Shown piece after piece: positions 27,405 through 34,247 of a stretch of DNA of 34,247 nucleotides. The stretch is taken from the IMG/VR virus record IMGVR_UViG_3300020411_000751, positions 1-34,247 of that record, one strand, 5' to 3'. The position numbers were made by a program, and so were the translations under genes. The notes under the pieces are model-generated. The model was not told where the DNA came from. It saw nothing but the letters and a program-made list of their open reading frames with translations, and ran no database searches. This DNA is from a virus. Each line of letters opens with the position of its first letter. Positions within the stretch are counted from its first letter, which is position 1.

Positions 27405-30400
27405 TAGTATTTTAATAATTTACCAGCAAAATGATTAATACCATTTTTGTAACCTTGTTGAATATATACATCTAAGATTAAATTACCTTCAGGATAATAT
27501 TTATCAAATGCTTCATTACCCATTTCATGTCTAATCATAAATTTAATTATATTATGCATTTGATCTTGATCTTGAAAATTAACAGGTTCTGTTACATCAA
27601 AACCTTGTTCTATTGCTGATTTAATATAAACATCACTATCTTCTGCATAAGCAGATAATATTTCTTCTAAACTTGGAGTATCACCATATTTTTTAACTAA
27701 TTTATTATTAACAATAGTTGACATATTAATCATAGTTATAACACCTGCTCTAATACTATCAGCAGGATGAGCAAAGACTGCAGCTTCATTACCTTCGTTT
27801 TTAAGATCTAAAGCACCATTCCATCCACCTTTAATCTTTTTAACTGCCATATAATTGTTAGTTCTAAATGTTAATGGCAACGATTTGTCTTGCCAATTAT
27901 CATTAATAAATTGCATAAACATTGTACTTTCATTGTAATTTCTTACTGGCATTTTATGTGGAGCAAATAAACCTTCTACAAATTTAGAATTAGTTGGTAT
28001 TTTATTATTTTTATTTATTTTTTGTGAATAACTTAATACTTCATTTTCTTTAATGCTTTGTAATTCAATATTTTTTTTAGCTTCACTTAAATCAGGAACA
28101 TTTTGTCCAATATTAAATAACATTTTAAATGGCTTCCATTCATTAGGAATGTCATCAGCAAAAGGAAAATCTACCATCCATGACCAATCTGCCATTCTAA
28201 TTTTTAATTTTTCTACACCATGAGATGCTTTTTTAATTACTGTTTCTAAACCATTATCATCAGGTTTAGCTGGGCCTAACCATTTGTCTATAAAATTTTT
28301 TCTATCTTGTGCTAACCATTCTACTAATTGTCCTACATTAGCAGGAGCATCAGGATTAATTTCTTGATCAAAAGCATCAGGAACCCATACAGCATCAGAA
28401 GGAGTTACTCTAATTACTTTACCATCAGGATTAATAATAGATATTCTATATGACATTTTGTTTTTAACTAATTGATTAGTTGGTTGATAAATAATATTTT
28501 TATCTTCATCCATTATTACATTAGTAATTTCTTTTAATGTCCATTCATCTCCGTTTTCTTTAATACCTAATAAACCTACTTTTTGATCTTTAGGTAATGA
28601 ATCATACCATGCTTCTACATGAGCTATACCATCTGCATTAAGAACAGTTCCATCTATGCCATATTCTCTTTCAATACCATTTTTAATTAGATGATATTTA
28701 TTATCTCCTGCTTTAGTATATTTACTTGGTGCCCATCCTCCAGCTAACATTTGATCTAATGATTTATATACTGCATTAGTTATAATCCCATTGTCTTTTG
28801 GAAACATATTAAATGTAGCATTAGGAGCATTTATTTTAATATTTTCTAAAACTTTTGCTGTAAACTCCTCTAACAATTGTGGATTATCTTCAAATAATTC
28901 TGCAGGACTTCTTGCCCAAAATGTCCATCCAGGAAATAATAGATCTGAATATTTATTATCTCCTAAAAAGGTACTCCATGATTTATCTCTAGATACACTT
29001 TCCCTCCAAGGTAAAAATATATCATCTATTATATTTGGATTACCATCTAATGCTTCATTAATTTCAAATTTAAGTTTATCCATATTTTCTAATGCAATAG
29101 TATCTACATATTCAGTTATTTTTTTCATATCTCTAGTACCCCATTTAGTACCAGCAGTTATTAAATCCATATCTGTTGTATAATCAGAATTTGCTACATG
29201 TACTAAAAAAGGATCTGCTTCTAAACTTCCAACTACAAAATCATTTTTAATATCATTATATAAATCTAATTTTTCTTTAAAATTTTTCATAACACCTTCG
29301 TCATCTAATTTTCCAGTTTCAGACTTTATAAAAGCTGCCCAATGTTTAGGAACAAGACCTTGTGCTTTATATATTGCTTTCATTTTTGAATAATTAGCAT
29401 CAGTTACTTTAAGTATTTCTCTACCATCATGTATACCTTCAGAATATAAAAGCATATCTAGCATTTCATATTTTTCTTCTTTTGATAAGCCAGTAACAAA
29501 TTTAAATCTTCTTGCTTCATCTGCTTTATCAGCAAGTTTAGTTACTTTAGCAAAGTGTTTCATTAATTTATTTTTATCTGTATTTTTTACAGAGGATGCA
29601 TGTTTTGACATGTGTAAAGAGAAGTTTCTATTTTTACCTTCCATAAAATTCATAAAATGAAAAGCTCCACCAGGTTCAATTGCAGCTTCAAAAGAAAAAT
29701 TATTTTTACTTGCATTTAAATCAGCTATTCTTTTTCCACGAATATTATTAAATTTACCAAATACACTTTCATAAATTTTATCTCTAGTACCTTGTTCAGA
29801 AATATATTTTTTATATTCGGTCATAACAGCATTATTACTTTCTGGCATAGGGTATACATCTTCTCCATTTAACCAAGATTGCAAATAATTAAATGCTTGA
29901 TCTTCACTATCAAAAGATTGCATTATTGCTAATAATCTATTTTCTGTAAAATCATTAATTCCTTGATAAAATAATTTATTGTGAGCTGACTGGTTTATAA
30001 CAAAACCATCAACTAAATTTTGACTAGCATGGCTATTATTGTTTAATAAAGGTATAGAATTGTTTACTGCTTCTTGATTAATTTTATTAATTTTTGTTTC
30101 CCAACTATCTGTTGCATTGTTAAAAATGTTTTCAAATCCTTCATTAATTTCTCCAGAAGTATAATCAAAGTTTTTAACATTACCTGCTGCAGCTTTATCA
30201 TTTTTTAAATTAATATAATCAGTAGATGCTTTATTAATAGCATTAGCTTTTTTATGAGCTAATATAGATACAGCTGTTTGTTTGTATGCAATAGGTACTT
30301 GAGCTAATATAGATTCACTATATGCATTAACTACTTCTGTCATATTATTAGGATTGCCTTTATTTTCTTCAGCAAATTTTCTAAAATCAGCTTCAGTAGT

Positions 30401-30580
30401 TTCTACAAAACTATTATACCAATCTGCTTGATCAATAGCTATAGCATTTTGTTCTAATGCTTGTAGAGATGATTCCATTTCATCTGCAATAATACCTAGT
30501 TTGCTTTTTGATTTTACCTGAGTAACAGGACTCTTATTTAATTCTAAAGCAATTTTCTTTTTACCTGTATCTAATGCCAT
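27404..30580 (-). CDS. Large internal virion protein, 1058 aa
   Basis: Giant soluble helical protein between the small gp14-like gene and the 1107-aa protein, the place of T7 gp15. No enzymatic domain is recognised. The N-terminal third is charged and helical (EMESSLQALEQNAIAIDQADWYN). The C-terminal part is more globular and contains MIRHEMGNEAFDKYYPEGN. It probably forms part of the ejection tunnel inside the capsid. A 51-bp AT-rich gap with a long A/T run precedes it, the largest break in the structural run. Confidence 0.75.
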   Translation of the reverse strand: MALDTGKKKIALELNKSPVTQVKSKSKLGIIADEMESSLQALEQNAIAIDQADWYNSFVETTEADFRKFAEENKGNPNNMTEVVNAYSESILAQVPIAYKQTAVSILAHKKANAINKASTDYINLKNDKAAAGNVKNFDYTSGEINEGFENIFNNATDSWETKINKINQEAVNNSIPLLNNNSHASQNLVDGFVINQSAHNKLFYQGINDFTENRLLAIMQSFDSEDQAFNYLQSWLNGEDVYPMPESNNAVMTEYKKYISEQGTRDKIYESVFGKFNNIRGKRIADLNASKNNFSFEAAIEPGGAFHFMNFMEGKNRNFSLHMSKHASSVKNTDKNKLMKHFAKVTKLADKADEARRFKFVTGLSKEEKYEMLDMLLYSEGIHDGREILKVTDANYSKMKAIYKAQGLVPKHWAAFIKSETGKLDDEGVMKNFKEKLDLYNDIKNDFVVGSLEADPFLVHVANSDYTTDMDLITAGTKWGTRDMKKITEYVDTIALENMDKLKFEINEALDGNPNIIDDIFLPWRESVSRDKSWSTFLGDNKYSDLLFPGWTFWARSPAELFEDNPQLLEEFTAKVLENIKINAPNATFNMFPKDNGIITNAVYKSLDQMLAGGWAPSKYTKAGDNKYHLIKNGIEREYGIDGTVLNADGIAHVEAWYDSLPKDQKVGLLGIKENGDEWTLKEITNVIMDEDKNIIYQPTNQLVKNKMSYRISIINPDGKVIRVTPSDAVWVPDAFDQEINPDAPANVGQLVEWLAQDRKNFIDKWLGPAKPDDNGLETVIKKASHGVEKLKIRMADWSWMVDFPFADDIPNEWKPFKMLFNIGQNVPDLSEAKKNIELQSIKENEVLSYSQKINKNNKIPTNSKFVEGLFAPHKMPVRNYNESTMFMQFINDNWQDKSLPLTFRTNNYMAVKKIKGGWNGALDLKNEGNEAAVFAHPADSIRAGVITMINMSTIVNNKLVKKYGDTPSLEEILSAYAEDSDVYIKSAIEQGFDVTEPVNFQDQDQMHNIIKFMIRHEMGNEAFDKYYPEGNLILDVYIQQGYKNGINHFAGKLLKY

Positions 30581-30631
30581 TATTGATATGCTCCATAAAA
30601 AAAAATTATTACTATATTATTTAATATCATA

Positions 30632-31099
30632 TTATCCTGTTTTAGGTGGTTTTTTATACTTGTCTATTTTAGCTTTAGTTTCAATACCTGAATTTACAAT
30701 AGATACCCAACCACCAAATTGTTCGTTTTTTCTAGCAACTTTAGCTTTAGCTGATGCTAACGAATATTCACTCATCTTAGCACCAACATTTAATCTAATA
30801 GTAGTTATATCTTTCTGTGCTTTCTTATCTACTTCTTTTTGAATATTTAAAAAAGAAACACTATTATCATCTATGTTTGAACCACTTAAAATAGCTAAAT
30901 TATTTTTTTTAGTATCTTTGGCTTCTCTATTTCTATCATTTTCTTTAGTTAAACCTTCAAGATTAGCTGCTTTAATTTTTAATTCATATTCTTCTTGTTC
31001 TATTTCACTTTGAATTTTAGAATCTTGAATATCTCTATATGCTCCACCTATTTGTACAGCACTAGATATAATCATCATTGTTACTGGATCAGCACTCAT
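30632..31099 (-). CDS. Internal virion protein, gp14-like, 155 aa
   Basis: A small Ala-rich start (MSADPVTMMIISSAVQIGG) with a hydrophobic patch, then a long helix (IQSEIEQEEYELKIKAANLEGL). The motif LAILSGSNIDDNSVSFLNIQKEVDKKAQKDI is characteristic of the short internal virion proteins of T7-like phages (gp14), which insert into the outer membrane during ejection. It shares four bases with the tail tube B gene upstream. Gene order supports the call. Confidence 0.78.
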   Translation of the reverse strand: MSADPVTMMIISSAVQIGGAYRDIQDSKIQSEIEQEEYELKIKAANLEGLTKENDRNREAKDTKKNNLAILSGSNIDDNSVSFLNIQKEVDKKAQKDITTIRLNVGAKMSEYSLASAKAKVARKNEQFGGWVSIVNSGIETKAKIDKYKKPPKTG

Positions 31100-33288
31100 G
31101 CAAAAACTACCTCCACATTCATTCCCAAGATTTTAATTGGTAAAGGATCATCTTGAGAAATAGTTATTGTTGGACTTTTATCATAACCTAAAAAATAAAA
31201 TTCTTTTTTAGATGTTACAGGAATGAGGTCAGAACCACCTTGGAAACTAACTTGTTGAATAACTAGAGCTTTAGAGGTGCTGTCTGCTGCTTTAATATTC
31301 ATATCTAGAGTAGAGTTAAGATCCACGATGGCTCTTGAGATTCTTCTTGGAAGACCTGTTAATGGGCCTTCAGGTAATTCTTTGTCAATTGGCATTGTTT
31401 CTACTTCAGTATCATAATTGAATCCTATTTTTAAACCAGTAGCTTTTGGTGCATTAACTAATGTTATTGTATCAGATCCTGATACTGTAAATGAGCCAAC
31501 AGAACTATTACCATCAATAACATTAACAGATTCATTTGTGTATATAGAATTTACTGTATGTAAAAATCCTTTAGTAAAAGTTACTACAGCATCATCTGCT
31601 GGAGTTGCTGCTAAAGTTTTATCAAGTGTTAACGAATATTCTCCACTACCATTATTAACTAATGATTGAATAGTATATTCAGTTGCGTTACCAGCTATTG
31701 TAAATGATTCATTTACTTTAGGTGATGAAGTTAATCCATCTATTACTACTACTGTTCCTGATTGACCTGCTCCATCAATAAGAGGTGTTCCTCGTTGGTT
31801 TAAAGTTGAAGTAGTTTGGCAATCTAATGTAGTACTATCATCATCTGCAAATTTTTCTAATGTATATGTAGTAACACCATTAAGAGATCTTTTAGCTATA
31901 ACTATTAAATGATCATTTAAAGCTGCTATTGATTGAAATGTATCACTTGCTCTTGTAAACCATTGAGTCCATCCTGCTATTTTTTCATCTCTTACAGAAT
32001 GAAATACTGAAAGTTTACCTGCGTGTGTAGAACCATTATTTAAAAAGAAAGCATATTGTTCAGGTCTTGTTAAATTACCTTTCATAATTGCTATTTCTTT
32101 TGGGCTATCAATTAAATGTTGAGCAAGTATAGATACTGTTGTAGATTTATAACCATCTTCAATATCTGAATAAATAAATTCTCTTATAGCTTTACCATTT
32201 TTTTGAACAAAACCTGTTGCTTGGTCAAACATCTGAGGAGCTGTTCTAGATATTCCATAAGGTGTTTGTCTTTTAACAGCAATATTTGCTGGTGTTATAG
32301 TATTATCATTTGCTCTTGGAATATAATATTCTCCTCCATCTGTAAAAACTTGTAAGTCTTTACCAGTAATAATGTGTCTTACTTCATTAACTTGATCTCC
32401 AGATATATCAATATCAATTGCATCTGAAGCTCCTCCAACATCTACATCAAAATTTGTATATTCAGAAATTTTAGATGCTTGTATAGATGCAGGTCTAGAA
32501 AACAAACCTCCAAACCATAATCTATTATTATGGAAAGTAACAGCTTGAGGATAACCTCTTAAATCTGACATAGCTTGTTCATCCCAATCTGCTGTTGCAG
32601 TAGTATTAGTTAATGTTTCATTACAAGTAGCTGTAACTTGTGTTGCACTAGTATAACCAGTAATAGTCATAGTCTTTTTATTTTTTCTAATTCTTAATCC
32701 TACCCAAGAGTTAGAAAAAGTATTTGCAGAAGCTGTAACTGTTACTGAACCAGTAGTACCACTAGTAGATATAGTTGTACTAGATACTTCGTATTTATAA
32801 TATGGTTCATATATAGGAAAACCAGAAGAATGAGTTGCAAAATCAAAAGTACTAATTGTAAATGAAGTTGCTGATGCTCTAAATATTTTTCTTACTGGAT
32901 TGTTTCTATGTGTAACATAAATAGTATCTCCAAATTGAGCAAAATTTAATTCAAATAATTGAGCTGTTGTCCAATTAGCATTTGTTGTATAATTTGCAGT
33001 AAGAGCTACACCACTTGTATTATATACATCCATTCTATTATTAGATAATACAATAACAGCTACTTCATCATCAGAAAATATAAATGGAATAATTCTAGAT
33101 TCAGCAGGAAGTGATGTTAAAAAACTTGTTCCTGGTCTTCGCATAATTCCACCTTCAGCTAATAAAGCAAAATTTTTACAGCTTTTAGCTCCTGAAAAAT
33201 AAGATGGAACATCTGTTCTTTGTGCTAATAATGGATTTAATTCACCTGAAGAAAAGTTAGTTATTACGGTCTTTAATGTTCTCGCCAT
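31096..33288 (-). CDS. Tail tubular protein B (nozzle), gp12-like, 730 aa
   Basis: The N-terminus (ITNFSSGELNPLLAQRTDVPSYFSGAKSCKNFALLAEGGIMRRPGT, about 10-54) is the diagnostic start of podovirus tail nozzle proteins. The rest is a beta-propeller-like protein with FHNNRLWFGGLFSRPASI and GGEYYIP strands, and the length fits the family. It forms the distal tail channel to which fibres attach. It starts on the last base of the tail tube A gene and overlaps the gp14-like gene. Confidence 0.92.
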   Translation of the reverse strand: MARTLKTVITNFSSGELNPLLAQRTDVPSYFSGAKSCKNFALLAEGGIMRRPGTSFLTSLPAESRIIPFIFSDDEVAVIVLSNNRMDVYNTSGVALTANYTTNANWTTAQLFELNFAQFGDTIYVTHRNNPVRKIFRASATSFTISTFDFATHSSGFPIYEPYYKYEVSSTTISTSGTTGSVTVTASANTFSNSWVGLRIRKNKKTMTITGYTSATQVTATCNETLTNTTATADWDEQAMSDLRGYPQAVTFHNNRLWFGGLFSRPASIQASKISEYTNFDVDVGGASDAIDIDISGDQVNEVRHIITGKDLQVFTDGGEYYIPRANDNTITPANIAVKRQTPYGISRTAPQMFDQATGFVQKNGKAIREFIYSDIEDGYKSTTVSILAQHLIDSPKEIAIMKGNLTRPEQYAFFLNNGSTHAGKLSVFHSVRDEKIAGWTQWFTRASDTFQSIAALNDHLIVIAKRSLNGVTTYTLEKFADDDSTTLDCQTTSTLNQRGTPLIDGAGQSGTVVVIDGLTSSPKVNESFTIAGNATEYTIQSLVNNGSGEYSLTLDKTLAATPADDAVVTFTKGFLHTVNSIYTNESVNVIDGNSSVGSFTVSGSDTITLVNAPKATGLKIGFNYDTEVETMPIDKELPEGPLTGLPRRISRAIVDLNSTLDMNIKAADSTSKALVIQQVSFQGGSDLIPVTSKKEFYFLGYDKSPTITISQDDPLPIKILGMNVEVVFA

Positions 33289-33887
33289 TATACATCCGTT
33301 CTTGTAGATCTTCTTAAATTAATAAATCTATTTGTATCTAATACTTTTGAAGTAGTTTCTGTAGAATCAATGTTTTTAGCAATAAGAAATTGTCTTTCAG
33401 CTAATTCTTTAAATTGAGAAATCATAGCAGAATCTCTTGCAACAGAACCTGCAAAGATTGATGCTAATTCATATTCTAAAGCTAATACAAAATGTGGAGG
33501 GAAATATCCTTCATCTACTCTATAGATATAATCCATAATTAATTTACTTCCTGAACCATATCCATTTACATAAATGTAATCTTGGTATCTAGCATATGGA
33601 ATTACATAATCATTAACTGTAATTGTATTAATTTGTAAAACTTCTGGTGATGTAGGAACTTGATATGCATAATCATATCTTCCTGCTGGTGTATTTGTTA
33701 ATAGTGAAATTTGTTTTTGAGTTGTTGCGAATCTCCACTTATGTCTAGTAAGAGCAGCTTTAGTTATATCTTCGTATACATTATTAGCAACTAATGCTTC
33801 TGTACTTCCATCTGAAAAAGATGAAATTGGTTGAGCACCTATCATTACTAAAGCTCTTGCACATATGTCTATATTCGTTGTTGCCAT
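33288..33887 (-). CDS. Tail tubular protein A (adaptor), gp11-like, 199 aa
   Basis: Short helical adaptor that joins portal to nozzle. The N-terminal pattern (ICARALVMIGAQPISSFSDGSTEALVANNVYEDITKAALTRHKWRFATTQKQI, about 7-59) is typical of the T7 gp11 / P22 gp4-like family. No ribosome binding site is present: the bases before the ATG are the T-run of a terminator plus AAAATT. Its expression is probably set by read-through of that terminator, followed by weak initiation. It is coupled to the nozzle gene by one base. Confidence 0.9.
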   Translation of the reverse strand: MATTNIDICARALVMIGAQPISSFSDGSTEALVANNVYEDITKAALTRHKWRFATTQKQISLLTNTPAGRYDYAYQVPTSPEVLQINTITVNDYVIPYARYQDYIYVNGYGSGSKLIMDYIYRVDEGYFPPHFVLALEYELASIFAGSVARDSAMISQFKELAERQFLIAKNIDSTETTSKVLDTNRFINLRRSTRTDV

Positions 33888-33892
33888 AATTT

Positions 33893-33926
33893 TAAAAAAA
33901 ATGATCTAGGGGGATTTCTCCCCCTA
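33893..33926 (-). terminator. Late rho-independent terminator between head and tail genes
   Basis: Minus strand: TAGGGGGA-GAAA-TCCCCCTA (33926-33907), a perfect 8-bp stem with a GNRA tetraloop, then GATCA and eight T residues. On the plus strand the loop is TTTC and no T-run follows, so the direction is minus. It sits in the T7 position of the terminator after the capsid gene and would make head proteins more abundant than tail proteins. Confidence 0.88.
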
Positions 33927-33940
33927 AATCGAAATCAGCG

Positions 33941-34192
33941 TTATGCCAATTTAGCAGTTGTTACAGTAGTTGCACCTGTTGCTGAAGTAACAGTAAGTAA
34001 ATCTGCTTCTGGTGTTCCACCGATACCGATAGAACAAAGAATTAAATCACCTTGTTTTAATTCAGCGTAAGCACTATTAAAGTAACCACTAGCGACTACA
34101 GTTGCGATAGCATCTCCGTCAGTATAAAACCAAAGAGCATTGCCACCCATTTGAGCCACCTTTTTGATCGGATTGTCAGTTGCGTAAGCCAT
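33941..34192 (-). CDS. Small head-associated protein (putative decoration), 83 aa
   Basis: Beta-rich, Ala/Thr/Gly-rich protein without membrane segment (NPIKKVAQMGGNALWFYTDGDAIATVV..., ending in Thr-rich SATGATTVTTAKLA). AAGGAG precedes the ATG with good spacing. It lies directly after the end of what is probably the capsid gene and just before the head/tail terminator, a place for decoration or head-fibre proteins. The function is inferred from position. Confidence 0.7.
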   Translation of the reverse strand: MAYATDNPIKKVAQMGGNALWFYTDGDAIATVVASGYFNSAYAELKQGDLILCSIGIGGTPEADLLTVTSATGATTVTTAKLA

Positions 34193-34213
34193 ATTATTAT
34201 ATCTCCTTAGTTA

Positions 34214-34247
34214 TTATTCTGTACAAAGTTGCACTCTAGCAGCATCA
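34214..34247 (-). CDS. C-terminal end of an upstream gene, probably major capsid protein
   Basis: Only the last ten codons are in the window: ...DAARVQLCTE followed by TAA (34216-34214), then a 21-base spacer with AAGGAG before the 83-aa gene. The order in T7-like phages and the terminator downstream suggest the major capsid protein. The frame is chosen because it stays open to the edge and its stop gives normal spacing; ten codons cannot prove it. Confidence 0.45.
   Translation of the reverse strand, partial: DAARVQLCTE

Noticed and set aside
1-34247. Searched by eye for tRNA genes, integrase, att sites, CRISPR arrays and insertion sequences
   Set aside because: None could be supported. 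The window is not the whole genome, so absence of an integrase is not final.

Overview
The window is most of the genome of a small, AT-rich (roughly one third G+C), T7-like short-tailed phage. It is opened so that the left edge cuts the large terminase gene and the right edge cuts the gene just upstream of a small virion gene, probably the major capsid gene. Read as a circle, the minus-strand order is small terminase, large terminase, [unseen: portal, scaffold, capsid], a small head-associated protein, tail tube A, tail tube B, three internal virion proteins, fibre genes, lysis genes. The style of many small genes (DUF7483-like and SPRY/LamG adhesins, He_PIG and TIG domain fibres, tandem 2OG-Fe(II) oxygenases, CxxC zinc proteins) suggests a marine phage. 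A pelagiphage (SAR11 host) is the best guess, made from memory and not tested. I see no tRNA, integrase, RNA polymerase, DNA polymerase, helicase or primase in the window.

Layout. Positions 1-3029 (minus): large terminase, a 62-aa protein, an HNH nuclease, four very small proteins and the small terminase. Positions 3030-3670: a noncoding divergence zone, unusually G+C-rich and packed with perfect hairpins. Positions 3671-12189 (plus): early genes in two or more transcription units. These include two unknown genes closed by a strong terminator, several small membrane or charged proteins, and a ParB-like protein. DUF932-, DUF6915- and possibly DUF6878-like proteins follow, then a DnaA domain-IV-like protein and two Cro/CI-type regulators. 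The unit ends with a recombination set: YqaJ-type exonuclease, winged-helix protein, putative annealing protein and SSB. Positions 12190-12694: a second long structured noncoding region, followed by one plus-strand gene. Positions 13055-34247 (minus): lysis and exported proteins, M15 endolysin, metallophosphoesterase, two oxygenases, adhesins and tail fibre, internal virion proteins, tail tube proteins and a head protein.

How it fits together. Late genes are nearly all overlapping or translationally coupled. A rho-independent terminator sits between the head gene and tail tube A, the position T7 uses for its late terminator. Early replication appears to depend on host polymerases, with the phage supplying SSB, exonuclease, annealing protein and a DnaA-like DNA-binding domain.

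The most interesting content is noncoding. Positions about 3041-3606 fold on paper into three multibranched domains on the plus strand, with a UUCG tetraloop and G-U pairs that favour plus-strand RNA. Positions about 12193-12640 hold an H-type pseudoknot and a long rod. Either could be a large ornate phage RNA, a class that includes GOLLD and ROOL, but I cannot assign a family without a covariance search. Several genes shorter than 55 codons were found by reading the sequence directly, including a 33-residue Trp/Lys-rich peptide coupled to the endolysin.
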